DNA of 64,000 nucleotides from Cyanobium sp. AMD-g (GCF_024346395.1 NZ_JAGQCW010000006.1:1-64000); one strand, 5' to 3'. Shown: positions 26,438 through 36,053, counted from the stretch's first letter. Program-made: numbers and translations. Notes: generated from the sequence alone by a model not told the origin.

Positions 26438-27502
26438 GTGTCCGCCCCCTGCCGGCTGACCATCGTCGGGGGCGGGCTGGCCGGCAGCCTGCTGGCCCTG
26501 GAGCTGGCGGAGCGGGGTCTGGCGGTGACCCTGATCGATGCGGAGGAGGCCACGGCCACGGCCCTCAGCTACGGCGGAGTGGCCTGGTGGGCCGGGGCTC
26601 CGGGGACCCTGGGACCGCTGCTGCGCCAGGCCCCCGCCCGCTGGCGACGGCTGCAGGCGCGCCATGGGCCGCTCGGCTGGCGGGGCTGCGGTCTGCGCCT
26701 CCATGGCGGCGGCTGGACCACCCCCCTGCTGCGCCCCCCCTTCGCCCAGGTGGACACTGCCGTGCTGATGGCCGCCCTGCCCAGGGTGCTGGCGGCCGCC
26801 GGGGTGGAGCGGCAGCGGGCACGGGTGGTGGCGCCGCCGCAGCCAGTGGCCGCTGGCTGGCAGCTGGAGCTGGAGTCCGGTGGCCCCCTGCAGGCGGAGC
26901 AGGTGGTGCTGGCGGCCGGCGCCGGTTGCCGCTCCCTCGCCCCCTTCTTGACGGACCGCCTGCGCGTCAGCTGGGCCGGGGTGCTGGCCCTGCCGGCGCG
27001 GCCGAGGCTGCTGCCGTCCTCGGGTCGTCCTTGGTGGCGACATGCCGTGCAGCGCCGCATCGTCCAGCCACGCCACTGGCAGCGTCCCGTCCTGGAGCGG
27101 GCGGCGCCGGGATTGGGGGAGGAACGCTGGATCGTGGACGCCGGTTGCGCCCCTTGGGGCGAGGGGTTGTTGCTGGGCCAGATCAGCCTGGTGCGGCCGG
27201 GCCTGGACAGTGGCGAGCCACCAGAGGCGGCGGCCATGGAGGGCCGCCTGCGCCAGGGTCTGGCGGGCCTCGACCCGTTGCTGGCGGCTCTGCCTGGTCC
27301 CTATCGGCAGGTGCCGGTGGCCTTCTGCACCGATGGGCTGCCCCTGGTGGGCCCGCTGCCGGGGGCGGCTGGCTTGTGGGTGTTCAGTGGTTTTGGTGGG
27401 GCCTTCGCCCAGGTGCCGGTGCTGGCTCCGCTGCTGGCCGATGTGATCGCGGGTGTGGCCGATGGCGCGGTCCTGGCCCGATTGGGCGTTCAGGCGGGCT
27501 GA
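26438..27502 (+). CDS. FAD-dependent oxidoreductase (DAO family)
   Basis: Protein of 354 residues with a GTG start three bases after the CyanoP stop, so the two may be co-transcribed. The dinucleotide fold GGGLAGSLLALELAERGLAV opens the protein, followed by VTLIDAEE and, near the end, GLWVFSGFGGAFAQVPVLAP, the FAD-pyrophosphate and isoalloxazine contacts of D-amino-acid oxidase-like enzymes. Similar proteins include glycine oxidases and the C-terminal oxidase of MnmC. No membrane helix. The substrate cannot be stated. Confidence 0.85.
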   Translation: MSAPCRLTIVGGGLAGSLLALELAERGLAVTLIDAEEATATALSYGGVAWWAGAPGTLGPLLRQAPARWRRLQARHGPLGWRGCGLRLHGGGWTTPLLRPPFAQVDTAVLMAALPRVLAAAGVERQRARVVAPPQPVAAGWQLELESGGPLQAEQVVLAAGAGCRSLAPFLTDRLRVSWAGVLALPARPRLLPSSGRPWWRHAVQRRIVQPRHWQRPVLERAAPGLGEERWIVDAGCAPWGEGLLLGQISLVRPGLDSGEPPEAAAMEGRLRQGLAGLDPLLAALPGPYRQVPVAFCTDGLPLVGPLPGAAGLWVFSGFGGAFAQVPVLAPLLADVIAGVADGAVLARLGVQAG

Positions 27503-27522
27503 CAGGTGGGCACCCATCCAGC

Positions 27523-28878
27523 ATGCTGGCGGCAATGGCCACCTCCGCTCCCCCCACTGGTGCAGTGCCGCCAAGCCGGCCGGTTGGCGGCCTGCGCCGC
27601 CGCTGGCGGGGCCTCGGTGATCGGGGCCAGGTGGGGGCGTGTCTGGTGGCGATGGGCGGAGCCCTGGGCCTGTGGGTGCTGTTCTGGCCCGTGCCCACGG
27701 AGGTGATGGGGCAGGGAGTGCTGCTCTACCCCAACACGGCCGGTCTGCTGGATGCCCGCTCCGGCGGTCAGGTGCGGAAGCTGCGGGTGGCGGTGGGGCA
27801 GGAGGTGCGCAAGGGGCAGGTGCTGATGGAGCTCTACCTGCCGGTGCTCGACCGCCAGTTGCAACAGCAACGCGGCAACCTGGCCCAGCTGGAGCGCGAT
27901 AACCGCGAGCTCGACCGCCGGGATGCCCTGCGGCTGGCCAGCGAGAAGCTCAGTGTCGACACCTCTCTGGCCAAGCTGGCCCAGGATCGACGTCGCTACG
28001 AGGAGTTGGCGGCCACCTACGCGGAGAAGGTGCGCAACCTGCGTTGGCTGAGCCAGCGGGAGGTGGTGGCTCCCCTGGCCTCCGAGGTGGTGGCGGCCGA
28101 GCAGGGTCTGACCAGCACCAGCGTCAGTCTCGATGCGGTCAGGATCCAGGAGAAGGAGCTGCTGACCAGCTACGAGCAGGTCAAGCTCGACATCCAGACC
28201 CAGGCCTTGCGGCGCCGCTATCAGATCGATGACATGCGCCGCCAGATCCGGGTCACCGAGGCCCGCCTGGCCTACGACGGCCAGGTGCTGGCCGACCGGG
28301 ACGGCACCGTTCTGGATCTGCAGGTGATCCAGGGCCAGACGGTCGCCACCGGGCAGCGCCTTGGCACCCTGGGCCGGGCCACCGCCCCCACCGGCGAGCG
28401 GGCACCGCTGCTGCGGGCCGTGGCCTATTTCGCCCCTGCCGATGCCCGGCGTCTGCCGGCGGGCCTGCCGGTGGAGGTGGTGCCCCTCTGGGACCAGCGG
28501 GGCCGGTTCGGAGGCATCGTGGGCAAGGTGACCCAGGTGCTCGCCCTGCCAGCCACGGAAGAAGACATCTCCACCACCATCGGCAATCCCCAACTGGCCC
28601 GGGACCTGCTCAAACGGGGCCCGGTGATGCGCACGGAGATTGAGCTGGAACGGGACCCCGCCAGCCGGGATGGCTACCGCTGGACCCTTTCAGGGGGCAG
28701 TGGCGTGTTCCCGGTGCGTGAAGGTCTCACCATCGCCGCCCATGCCTACGTGGAGTGGCGCACGCCGATCACCTATGTGCTCCCCGGTCTGCGCTCCCTC
28801 ACAGGCGGCTACCGCACGCTGCGCATGGACCGCCTCTGGGATCGCCCCTCCCTGCGCCAGAGCGGGCCGGTGCCATGA
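27523..28878 (+). CDS. HlyD-type secretion adaptor (NHLM/NHLP-like)
   Basis: Protein of 451 residues (ATG 27523; another at 27535). One N-terminal membrane helix (VGACLVAMGGALGLWVLFW, about 39-57) anchors a periplasmic adaptor: half a lipoyl motif (GGQVRKLRVAVGQEVRKGQV), a long coiled coil (about 110-220, including LQQQRGNLAQLERDNREL), the second lipoyl half (DRDGTVLDLQVIQGQTV) and a beta-barrel domain. The sequence is closest to the NHLP bacteriocin-system HlyD proteins of cyanobacteria, but no bacteriocin ABC transporter adjoins it. Its stop overlaps the next small membrane gene as ATGA. The cognate pump is unknown. Confidence 0.85.
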   Translation: MLAAMATSAPPTGAVPPSRPVGGLRRRWRGLGDRGQVGACLVAMGGALGLWVLFWPVPTEVMGQGVLLYPNTAGLLDARSGGQVRKLRVAVGQEVRKGQVLMELYLPVLDRQLQQQRGNLAQLERDNRELDRRDALRLASEKLSVDTSLAKLAQDRRRYEELAATYAEKVRNLRWLSQREVVAPLASEVVAAEQGLTSTSVSLDAVRIQEKELLTSYEQVKLDIQTQALRRRYQIDDMRRQIRVTEARLAYDGQVLADRDGTVLDLQVIQGQTVATGQRLGTLGRATAPTGERAPLLRAVAYFAPADARRLPAGLPVEVVPLWDQRGRFGGIVGKVTQVLALPATEEDISTTIGNPQLARDLLKRGPVMRTEIELERDPASRDGYRWTLSGGSGVFPVREGLTIAAHAYVEWRTPITYVLPGLRSLTGGYRTLRMDRLWDRPSLRQSGPVP

Positions 28879-29066
28879 GCGAGCAGCGACGCTGGCAGAT
28901 CCGCAACCCCCTGCTGCGCCAGGAACTCCCCTGGCTGGTCAGTGAGGTGGTGCTGCTGGTGGTGTTGTGCAACGCCAATCCGCCGGAACTGTGGTTCTGG
29001 CTGGTGGTGCTGGTGGTGATCCTGGGGTACCGGATCGAGCGCTGGATCTCCTCCCGGCCGGAGTGA
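28875..29066 (+). CDS. 63-residue membrane protein coupled to the HlyD gene
   Basis: The ATG overlaps the stop of the HlyD-type gene (ATGA), so the two are translated together. The product has a basic N-terminus (MSEQRRWQIRNPLLRQELPW) and one or two hydrophobic helices (LVSEVVLLVVLCN, then LWFWLVVLVVILGYRIERW). Such small membrane partners accompany some adaptors, for example AaeX beside AaeA, but the sequence itself is not obviously AaeX. It may help assemble the pump to which the adaptor belongs. No family is recognised. Confidence 0.6.
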   Translation: MSEQRRWQIRNPLLRQELPWLVSEVVLLVVLCNANPPELWFWLVVLVVILGYRIERWISSRPE

Positions 29067-29126
29067 TTGCCGGTCGTCACTGCCGTCCTTGCACGCCGGA
29101 GCGGCTCGTACGACCCGCTGAGCCGA

Positions 29127-30302
29127 TCAGCCGGCGGTGTTGTTGACCATTTGGGCGAAGCCCGACCAAGTGGATCCTGCGGCAGCCGGGACATCGCCGG
29201 AATCCGGTTCCTCAAAACTGAGCAGCTTGATCTCGTGCATCAGCGCATCGCCATCAGCAAGCAGTTCGGCGATTGTTTCATGTCTCTCGGGTTGATAGGA
29301 GGTGATTCCATAGCTGAAATCAATGTCGTAAGTTTTGCCCGAAAGTGTATTGTCGTGTGCCAAAGCATCCTTGATGCGATGGATAACCGTTTCTGACTGC
29401 TCGCGGGTTGAATTGATCAGCAGGACCACGAACTCATCACCACCCAGCCTGGCAACGACATCGGAATCCCGACAGACGTCCTTGATCCGATCGGCAAAGG
29501 CGATCAGGACCCGATCGCCTTCTTCATGGCCATGGAGCTCATTGATGGTCTTGAAATGATCGAGATCGAGGTACAGCAGTGAGACAGGAAAACCCTGGCG
29601 GGTGCACAACTGCAGACTCTGCTGGGCAAGGGCAATGAATCCGCGTCTGTTTTCGAGGCCAGTGAGCCCGTCTTTGGTGGCCAGCAGGGTGGCTGCCAAC
29701 TCCTGCTCCACCAGGCTGGCCAGATCCTTCAGGATCTCAACCTGCCTCTGATCAAGGGATCGGGGCGAATGATCGGCAATGCAGAGAGTGCCGAGTTTGC
29801 GCTGATCAAGGATCAGCGGACACCCGGCATAAAAACGAATGTGGGGATCATTCACCACCATGGGATTGTCGATGAAACGCTCATCCTCAAGCGTATCTTC
29901 GACGATCAATACATCGGGGCAGGTAATCGTGTGTCCGCAGAAGGAAGCACTTCGGGCAACTTCAGAGATTTCCAGGCCCACGCAGGACTTGAACCATTGG
30001 CGATCTTCATCCACCAAGCCGATCCCGCAGATCGGTACCTCAAAGATCCGCGCCGTCAATCGGGTCAGCCTGTCAAAACGGATGTCCTCTCCGGTGTCGA
30101 GGAGCCGCAGGGAGCGGAGTTTGGCGAGGCGGAGCTTTTCGTCCTCTGGCGCTTTGGGTGATTTCAATGCATCCCTCTTGAATTCATGGCTAGGCAATGT
30201 GAGAAATCTGGAGGGGATAACTGTCTGGATGGGACGGAACAACTCTAGGAAGGCCAGCCTGGATGAAGAGAACGAGCCTTGCGTTCTGAGCGGTTGGGCC
30301 AA
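29127..30302 (-). CDS. GAF-GGDEF diguanylate cyclase
   Basis: Protein of 391 residues (first codon at 30302; other starts are possible within the N-terminal 50 residues). Residues about 80-205 are a GAF domain (ICGIGLVDEDRQWFKSCVGL, then SFCGHTITCPDVLIVEDT), and about 215-370 a GGDEF domain (DGLTGLENRRGF, YLDLDHFKTINE, ARLGGDEFVVLL). The GGDEF signature is intact, so it should make cyclic di-GMP from two GTP. RDSD, five residues before the signature, is the RxxD inhibitory site, so product feedback is likely. The GAF ligand is unknown. Base composition is less GC-rich than its neighbours, which hints at later acquisition. Confidence 0.9.
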   Translation of the reverse strand: MAQPLRTQGSFSSSRLAFLELFRPIQTVIPSRFLTLPSHEFKRDALKSPKAPEDEKLRLAKLRSLRLLDTGEDIRFDRLTRLTARIFEVPICGIGLVDEDRQWFKSCVGLEISEVARSASFCGHTITCPDVLIVEDTLEDERFIDNPMVVNDPHIRFYAGCPLILDQRKLGTLCIADHSPRSLDQRQVEILKDLASLVEQELAATLLATKDGLTGLENRRGFIALAQQSLQLCTRQGFPVSLLYLDLDHFKTINELHGHEEGDRVLIAFADRIKDVCRDSDVVARLGGDEFVVLLINSTREQSETVIHRIKDALAHDNTLSGKTYDIDFSYGITSYQPERHETIAELLADGDALMHEIKLLSFEEPDSGDVPAAAGSTWSGFAQMVNNTAG

Positions 30303-30441
30303 CGCTGGAGAAGGATGGCCTCTTGGTCCACAAGAACCAAAGTAAATAATAGCCCATTTAGCCCGAGCTTTCGCTGTCTTTTGTCCAAGGGCTGGGACTT
30401 CAGTTATTCAGCCAATCAAACAAATATTGAAGCCCGAAGAC

Positions 30442-31848
30442 TCAGCCTGCTTTCATCCTTTCTGCCCCGCCGCTACCATGCGCATCAAGCCAGCGTTCCA
30501 GCTGCACCTCGTTCCACGTCTCCGACCGCACCCAGCGCCCGATCGGTGCCGCCAGGGCCGCGACGAGCAGCAGCAGGGGCACCAGGGCGACGTTGCCGGC
30601 GATCTGGGCTACGAACAGGGCGCAGAACAGGGGCGTGCGGCAGGCGCCGCTGAACAGGGCCGTCGCTCCGGTCCACACCAGCAACTGCCGTTCCAAGGGG
30701 GGCAGGTCGCCGATCAGGGGTCCCGCCAGCAGCGCCCCGAGGGACATGGCGTCATGCATCACACCCCCGGGAGCGCCGATGGCGATGCTCAGAACCGAGG
30801 CCAGGAGGCGCCAGGGCAGGACTTCGAGGCCCGGTCGATCCTCGCCATAGGCCATGCGCAGGATCAGCAACTGGCCGTCGTTGAGACTCCAGCCATCGCT
30901 GGCGACGGCCGCCAGGCTGATCACCAGCGCAGCCCCCAGCCCCCAGAGCAGGAGTCTGGGACTGGCCGATCTCTCCGGACTGTCCGGCCTTGCGAGCCAG
31001 TGGCTCCAGCGGCTGGCCATCCAGGTGGTGCAGGCGGTGAACACCCCCCCCAGCCACCCGGCCCCCAGGGTCAGCAGCAGGGCCGGCGCGATCAGGTGCC
31101 CGCCCCCGCCCACCAGCAGGGAGACGCCGGCGTGGTGGGCGGGAGCCGCCTCGGCGGTGCTCTCCCAGAGGCCGGTGGCGGCCCCGATCACCACCCCCAG
31201 GCCCGTGGTCAGCAGGGTGCCGTTGATCAGCGCGGCCGAGCGCCGCTGACACAGCTCCTCGACGGCATAGGTGACCCCCAGCAGGACGGAGTTGAAGGCG
31301 ATACCCAGCCCGGCTCCGGCACCGGTCGCCAGCAGCACCGGCAGGGGCAGGCGCCTGAGGGGGGCGACCCTGTCCCGCAGCGCCAGCAGCAGGCTCGCCC
31401 CCAGGGAGGCGGAGGGGGATTCCAGGCCCACGGTGAGGCTGGCGCCATGGGTGAGCAGCAGCAACGGCAGGCGGGTCAGCTGGCGCCTCAGATCCAGGGA
31501 GGCGAGGGCCGCGGAGCGGGCCGGACCCATCTGCACCCGCTCCAGCTGCAGGGCCTGCACCCCGGTGAGCCCGCCTCCCCTGCCGCCCTTCAGGGGGCCG
31601 TTCGCCAGCAGGGTCAGCAGCACCGTGCCGGCGAACACCAGCAGCAGGCTGCCTCCGGGGACACCGCCGCCACCGCCCAGGGGCCAGGCCCGCTGCAGGC
31701 GGAAACCCAGTGCCGAGAGCCATTGGTAGGGCTGCAGCAGCAGCAGCAACGGCAGCGCGGCCAGCAGCAGGGCGATGACCTGGCCCCGCCCCAGACTCCC
31801 GGAACGCCGGGCCTCGGAGGCGTCGATCGCCTCGGGGCTTGGCGTCAT
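30442..31848 (-). CDS. ClC-family chloride channel/transporter, atypical motifs
   Basis: Protein of 468 residues from the ATG at 31848, which overlaps the TolC stop (ATGA). About ten membrane helices follow the ClC pattern. The gating-Glu motif is kept as GLESPSASLG in place of GREGP. The usual GSGIP appears as GGLTGVQAL, and the GIFAP-type chloride-binding motif is replaced by GAPGGVMHDAMSLG, so anion selectivity may differ from canonical chloride/proton exchangers. It is the last gene of the five-gene operon that starts at 37027. There are no CBS domains. The coupled ion and direction are unknown. Confidence 0.8.
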   Translation of the reverse strand: MTPSPEAIDASEARRSGSLGRGQVIALLLAALPLLLLLQPYQWLSALGFRLQRAWPLGGGGGVPGGSLLLVFAGTVLLTLLANGPLKGGRGGGLTGVQALQLERVQMGPARSAALASLDLRRQLTRLPLLLLTHGASLTVGLESPSASLGASLLLALRDRVAPLRRLPLPVLLATGAGAGLGIAFNSVLLGVTYAVEELCQRRSAALINGTLLTTGLGVVIGAATGLWESTAEAAPAHHAGVSLLVGGGGHLIAPALLLTLGAGWLGGVFTACTTWMASRWSHWLARPDSPERSASPRLLLWGLGAALVISLAAVASDGWSLNDGQLLILRMAYGEDRPGLEVLPWRLLASVLSIAIGAPGGVMHDAMSLGALLAGPLIGDLPPLERQLLVWTGATALFSGACRTPLFCALFVAQIAGNVALVPLLLLVAALAAPIGRWVRSETWNEVQLERWLDAHGSGGAERMKAG

Positions 31849-33599
31849 GGTGTCCACTGCAGGCGGGACGGAACCGGCGCCTTCGGATCGGTGGGCATGG
31901 GCAGCAGTTCCCGCAGCAGCTGGGCGTAGGTGATGTTCACGTTCACGGTGGCCTCGAGCCGCTGCACCAGGCTGCCGATCAGGCGCTCCTGGGTGTTGGA
32001 GAGATCCAGCTCGCTGCTCAGCCCCGCCTGATAGCGGAGGCGGGCATCACGGAAGGCCTCCAGACTCGCCTTCACACCGCGTCGGGCCGCCACCAGCCGC
32101 GCCAGGCTGGCTTCATGGCCGAAGAAGGCCTGCTCGATCCGCAGCCGGATGTCGTTGCGCTGGGCGGCGTACTGCTGGGCCACGGCCGCCCCCCGGCGAG
32201 CCAGGGCCCGCGCCTGGCCCCGGGTGGTGCCCGCATCGAAGAGCAGCCAGCTCACCGCCAGGCCCACCGACCAGTCGCTGCCGTAGGTGTTCAGGGAGGT
32301 GGCGACCGTGGCTCCGCAGCAGCCGCCATCGGCGACGCGCACATTCCAGTTGTTGGCATTGCTGGCACTGGTGCCGGCACTGGCGAACAGCGACAGCTTC
32401 GGCAGCAGGCCGGCGGCGACGGCATCCTTCTGCTGCAGCAGGGCTTCGCGGGTGGCCAGGAGGGCTTCCAGTTCCGGGTTGTCCCGGTAGGAGGCCACCA
32501 GGCTGGCCTCCAGATCCAGGGGCCAGCGTGGTTGGAGCCGGATCGGGTCGCCGGCGGCGGGGGTCACCTGGGGTGGCAGGTTGAGCAGGGCCGCCAGGCG
32601 GCGGCGGGCGATGGCCTGGTCCGCCAGGGCGGCGATCAGCTGTTCCTGCCCGTCCGATTCAATCGCCTGGCGCCGCAGCACATCCAGCCGGGGGACCAGT
32701 CCCGCCTGCTTGAGATCCAGGCTGTCCTGCAGGATCAGCAGGTCGTTGCGCACCACGGCCTCGCGGATGCGCACCAGCTGGTCGGCCCGCTGCAGTTGGT
32801 AGTAGCTCTCGCTCAGGGTCAGCTGCAGCCGCCGCAGGGCATCGGCGTAGACCAGACGGCCGCTGTGCAGGCTGGCCAGGGCGGCCCTCACCTTGGGCGT
32901 GCGGGCGAAATCCAGCAGCTCGTAACGGAGCTGCAGACCCGTGGCCACGCCGTTGGCGTTGGTGTTCAGGGAGCCCCTGCCGCCGGGGGGGATGAAGAAG
33001 GGGTTGCTGGGGGCAAAGAGGGTCCCCGTGCCGGTGGGGGAGAAGAAGCTGGTGCTGGCCTGGTCGGTGCCACCGGCGGCGTAGGCCGAGAGGCGCGGCC
33101 AGTAGGTGCCCATCTGGCTCTGGAGCTCGGCCAGGGCCGCCGCCACCTCCTCGCGGCGGGCCTGCAGGGTGGGGCTGTCGGCGAAGCCGATCGCCAGGGT
33201 CTGCTCCAGGCTGAGGCCCTGGGGCGGGCCTGCCCGAAGGCTGGCGGCCTCCGGCAGCGCCAGCGGTGGCAGGGGCGCCATGTCCTGCGGTGGCAGGGGC
33301 GCACTGATCTGCGGTGACAGCAATGGGCTGGCCAGGGCGTCGCCCATGGGGGGTTCCGCCTCAGCGGGCAGCAGCTGTTCGAGGGCCCGGATCTGGCGAT
33401 CCAGCTCGTTCCAGCGGCGTTCGAGGCGGCCCCCATCCCCGGCGCCGGCCGCGGGCAGGGGCTGAGCCGTCCCCGTCCCCGACCCCAGCCCCAGGCTCAA
33501 CGCCAGCCCCAGGAGGATCCACCTGGCCAGGGTGCGCCCCGTTCCGCTGCCCCCCATGGCCCGCCGTCTCCCCCATCCGGCGCCCAGTTTGCTCGACAT
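31845..33599 (-). CDS. TolC-family outer-membrane efflux protein
   Basis: Protein of 584 residues from the ATG at 33599 (GTG three codons up is possible). A signal peptide covers about residues 20-46; a Pro-rich linker of about 70 residues follows. Two OEP repeats then show the usual helical pattern: LSLEQTLAIGFADSPTLQAR, SESYYQLQRADQLVRIREAV, later WSVGLAVSWLLFDAGTTRGQ and FRDARLRYQAGLSSELDLSN, the typical YxxGxxSxLDLxxxQ. It should form the outer-membrane channel of an efflux system. Upstream is a porin and two FUSC proteins; downstream is the ClC gene, overlapping by four bases. Confidence 0.9.
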   Translation of the reverse strand: MSSKLGAGWGRRRAMGGSGTGRTLARWILLGLALSLGLGSGTGTAQPLPAAGAGDGGRLERRWNELDRQIRALEQLLPAEAEPPMGDALASPLLSPQISAPLPPQDMAPLPPLALPEAASLRAGPPQGLSLEQTLAIGFADSPTLQARREEVAAALAELQSQMGTYWPRLSAYAAGGTDQASTSFFSPTGTGTLFAPSNPFFIPPGGRGSLNTNANGVATGLQLRYELLDFARTPKVRAALASLHSGRLVYADALRRLQLTLSESYYQLQRADQLVRIREAVVRNDLLILQDSLDLKQAGLVPRLDVLRRQAIESDGQEQLIAALADQAIARRRLAALLNLPPQVTPAAGDPIRLQPRWPLDLEASLVASYRDNPELEALLATREALLQQKDAVAAGLLPKLSLFASAGTSASNANNWNVRVADGGCCGATVATSLNTYGSDWSVGLAVSWLLFDAGTTRGQARALARRGAAVAQQYAAQRNDIRLRIEQAFFGHEASLARLVAARRGVKASLEAFRDARLRYQAGLSSELDLSNTQERLIGSLVQRLEATVNVNITYAQLLRELLPMPTDPKAPVPSRLQWTP

Positions 33600-33614
33600 C
33601 GGCCGCACCGGCCC

Positions 33615-34967
33615 CTAAAAACTGAAACCCAGCTGCAGGCCCGCGGCGAACACCCCTGGTACCCGGCCAGCTCCACCCGGATTGAGGATCCACTGCAGGC
33701 TGGGCTGCAGGTTGAAGGACTGGTTGATCTGCACCTGATAGCCCAGCTCCACCACGCCTTCGTGGCTGAGACCAGGGCTGGTGATCGGGCTGAAGCCCGT
33801 GCGTGCCACGCCAAGAATCAGCAGGTCGAAGGGGCGGCCGGGCAGGACCCCCTGGCTCACCAGCCCGCCACCGATGTAGCTGGGCGTTGGATTGGCGGCG
33901 GTGTCGAGTCCCGCCGCTGCCGCGGCCCAGAGCCGGTGGTCGAGGCCCCAGGGCAGGGCCACCGGCACGGTGGCACTGCCGTACACCCCCCGGTTCGGGC
34001 CCGTGCCGGCATAGGCCGCCAGTTGCAGCAGGCCACCGGGCAGTTGGCGTTCCACCTGCACCGGCTGGGAGCAGGTGGAGCGTCGCAGCCTGAGGCCGTT
34101 TGCTGCGCGGCAGGCGGCGATGGGGGCGGCCACGCGGCGGTTCAGCCAGGGGGCGGCATAGCTCCACTGCAGCTGATGGGTCCAGCCCCGTCCAGCCGGA
34201 AGGCCGCTGGCGGTCCCAAGGAGCCCGGCCACCGAGTCGGTGGCGGCCAGATCGAAGCTGGCCAGCCGCAGGGTGCTGGCCGGGGTCGGCCGCAGCACCA
34301 GCAGGGCGCCCGGTGCGGCAACAGGAAAGACGGGGAAGTTGGGGATGGAGAACAGCACCGGGGCCCCGTTGAGGGCGTCGTGCACGTAGTAGTCCTCGAT
34401 CGGTGTGCTGAACAGATCGGGGCTCATGCTCACCAGGCCAGCCTCCAGGCTCCAGCGGTCGTCGTCGGAACGGCGCTGGAGGCTGGCGCGGGTGAGCCAG
34501 AGTCCGACTGGATTGGCCACCTCCTGCAGGGGCAGCACCGCCCCCAGCCGCTGGGCGTAGAGGGGGTCGCCGTTGAAGCCGGCGATGGCCACCCGCATCG
34601 ACCACCGGTCCCATTCCCGGCCCACGGGATGGGCCGGGTCCCTGGGGACCCGCACGGTCAGCGCCAGATTCGTCTGCTGGATCCAGCTCGCCTCCCGCAC
34701 CAGACCACCGGCGGGGTTGGCCATCGGTTCGGCCAGAACCTCCAGCTCCAGATCAACCCAGGCCGGCAGGCCCAGGGTCTGGTGGAGGCTGCCCCAGCCA
34801 GGCTCGAGCTTGAGCAGGGGCACTGACGCTGACGGCGGGCTTGCCGCGGGGTCGGAGGGCTGCGCAGCGCCGGGTGCGGCGCCGGCCAGTAGCAGCAGCA
34901 GCAGCGGCAGCGCCAGGGGCGGCCGGAGCCGGGAGACCTTCGGCAGCGAGTGGCGCCATCGGACCAT
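33615..34967 (-). CDS. Carbohydrate-selective porin, OprB family
   Basis: Protein of 450 residues. A signal peptide covers about residues 15-36 (LPLLLLLLAGAAPGAA). The mature part shows OprB features: WVDLELEVLAEPMANPAGG, WIQQTNLALTVRVPRDP, EAGLVSMSPDLFSTPIEDYY with the N-terminal strands, and a C-terminal GVFAAGLQLGFSF ending in Phe as for outer-membrane proteins. Unlike the SLH-bearing porins of cyanobacteria it lacks an SLH domain. Its stop is 16 bases before the TolC start; FUSC lies four bases upstream. It would give passive uptake across the outer membrane in an otherwise efflux-like operon. Confidence 0.8.
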   Translation of the reverse strand: MVRWRHSLPKVSRLRPPLALPLLLLLLAGAAPGAAQPSDPAASPPSASVPLLKLEPGWGSLHQTLGLPAWVDLELEVLAEPMANPAGGLVREASWIQQTNLALTVRVPRDPAHPVGREWDRWSMRVAIAGFNGDPLYAQRLGAVLPLQEVANPVGLWLTRASLQRRSDDDRWSLEAGLVSMSPDLFSTPIEDYYVHDALNGAPVLFSIPNFPVFPVAAPGALLVLRPTPASTLRLASFDLAATDSVAGLLGTASGLPAGRGWTHQLQWSYAAPWLNRRVAAPIAACRAANGLRLRRSTCSQPVQVERQLPGGLLQLAAYAGTGPNRGVYGSATVPVALPWGLDHRLWAAAAAGLDTAANPTPSYIGGGLVSQGVLPGRPFDLLILGVARTGFSPITSPGLSHEGVVELGYQVQINQSFNLQPSLQWILNPGGAGRVPGVFAAGLQLGFSF

Positions 34968-34970
34968 GGC

Positions 34971-36053
34971 TCAGCGGGGGGGCTCCCCCAGGGCCCGCCA
35001 GCTGTGCTCCGCCTGCTCGAGGCTGCGCAGGGCCTGGCCGCAGAGCATCAGGCGGCTGGCATTGCGTTGCAGACGGATCAGTTCGAAGCCATCGAGATCC
35101 GGATCGTGAAGCCAACGCTCCAGATTTCCCCAGCCGGGTGACGTTGCCAGGGGCAGGGTTGGGGGGGCCGGCCGGTGCCGGTGGGGCACCTCCAGGCAGT
35201 GGTTCCATTGCTCCAGGCGGGCGGCCACCGCCCGCAGCAGTTCCGCCTGGGCACCATGCAGTCCCTCCAATGGGCTGCGCTCCGACGGCGTGTGCTCCAG
35301 CAGCCTGAGCCCGTCGACGACGCCGACCAGCTGGGAGCCGGCCCCGTTCAGGAGCTGGAACAGGCGGTACGTGCTGTGGCTGGTGGGGTTGTTGCCCAGC
35401 TCATCGGCCACCGCCGGCATGGCCTCGCGCAGGGCCACGAGCTGACGGCGCAACCCTTGGGCCGTCTGCAGCTCCAACCACTGGGTGGCCGCCATGGCCC
35501 CCGGCGCAACGGGGGCGGCGGGAGCGTCGAGGCGGTCGGCCTGGTGGATCAGGGCCAGGCCCAGCTCGGCCAGGAACTTGCGCAGCCGCTGCCGGTTGCC
35601 TTCCACCGCCAGGTCGGGCCAGAAGAGGCGCAGGGACAGCAGGGCCACGAGGATGCCGACCACGGTCCAGAACAGCCGCACCGGGACCCAGATTCCCAGC
35701 TCGCCGTCATGGACCAGCCAGCCCATCACGATGATGTTGCTGCCCACCTTGTAGCCCACCTCCAGCCCCAGGGCCGCCCCCAGCAACCGCATGGCGACGA
35801 GGGCCAGGCTCAACCCCAGGGGCAGGGGCAGGTGGCTCAGGCCGGTGTAGGACACGACCAGCACCACGGCTCCCGCCACCGACCCCAGCAGCCGCTGACG
35901 GCCCAGGCCGATGGAGCCGCCATAGGTGCCGGTGCAGACCACCAGCACCGCCAAAGGGGCATAAAAGCCATAGGCCACCGGGGCCAGGGCGCCGAAGCCG
36001 TTCATCAGGCCGGCTGTCAGGGCCAGCCGCAGTTCGGAACGGCGGATCAGCAT
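34971..36053 (-). CDS. FUSC-family membrane protein, second of the pair
   Basis: Protein of 360 residues whose ATG overlaps the stop of the first FUSC gene by seven bases. Five or six membrane helices occupy about residues 5-160 (YGFYAPLAVLVVCTGTYGGS, then LVVSYTGLSHLPLPLGLSLA), followed by a cytoplasmic helical domain with FLAELGLALIHQADRLD. The pattern matches the FUSC (AaeB/YccS-like) efflux family. Normal AaeB-type pumps are about 650 residues with two such halves; here two half-size proteins are encoded side by side. The substrate could be aromatic acids by analogy, unproven. Confidence 0.75.
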   Translation of the reverse strand: MLIRRSELRLALTAGLMNGFGALAPVAYGFYAPLAVLVVCTGTYGGSIGLGRQRLLGSVAGAVVLVVSYTGLSHLPLPLGLSLALVAMRLLGAALGLEVGYKVGSNIIVMGWLVHDGELGIWVPVRLFWTVVGILVALLSLRLFWPDLAVEGNRQRLRKFLAELGLALIHQADRLDAPAAPVAPGAMAATQWLELQTAQGLRRQLVALREAMPAVADELGNNPTSHSTYRLFQLLNGAGSQLVGVVDGLRLLEHTPSERSPLEGLHGAQAELLRAVAARLEQWNHCLEVPHRHRPAPPTLPLATSPGWGNLERWLHDPDLDGFELIRLQRNASRLMLCGQALRSLEQAEHSWRALGEPPR

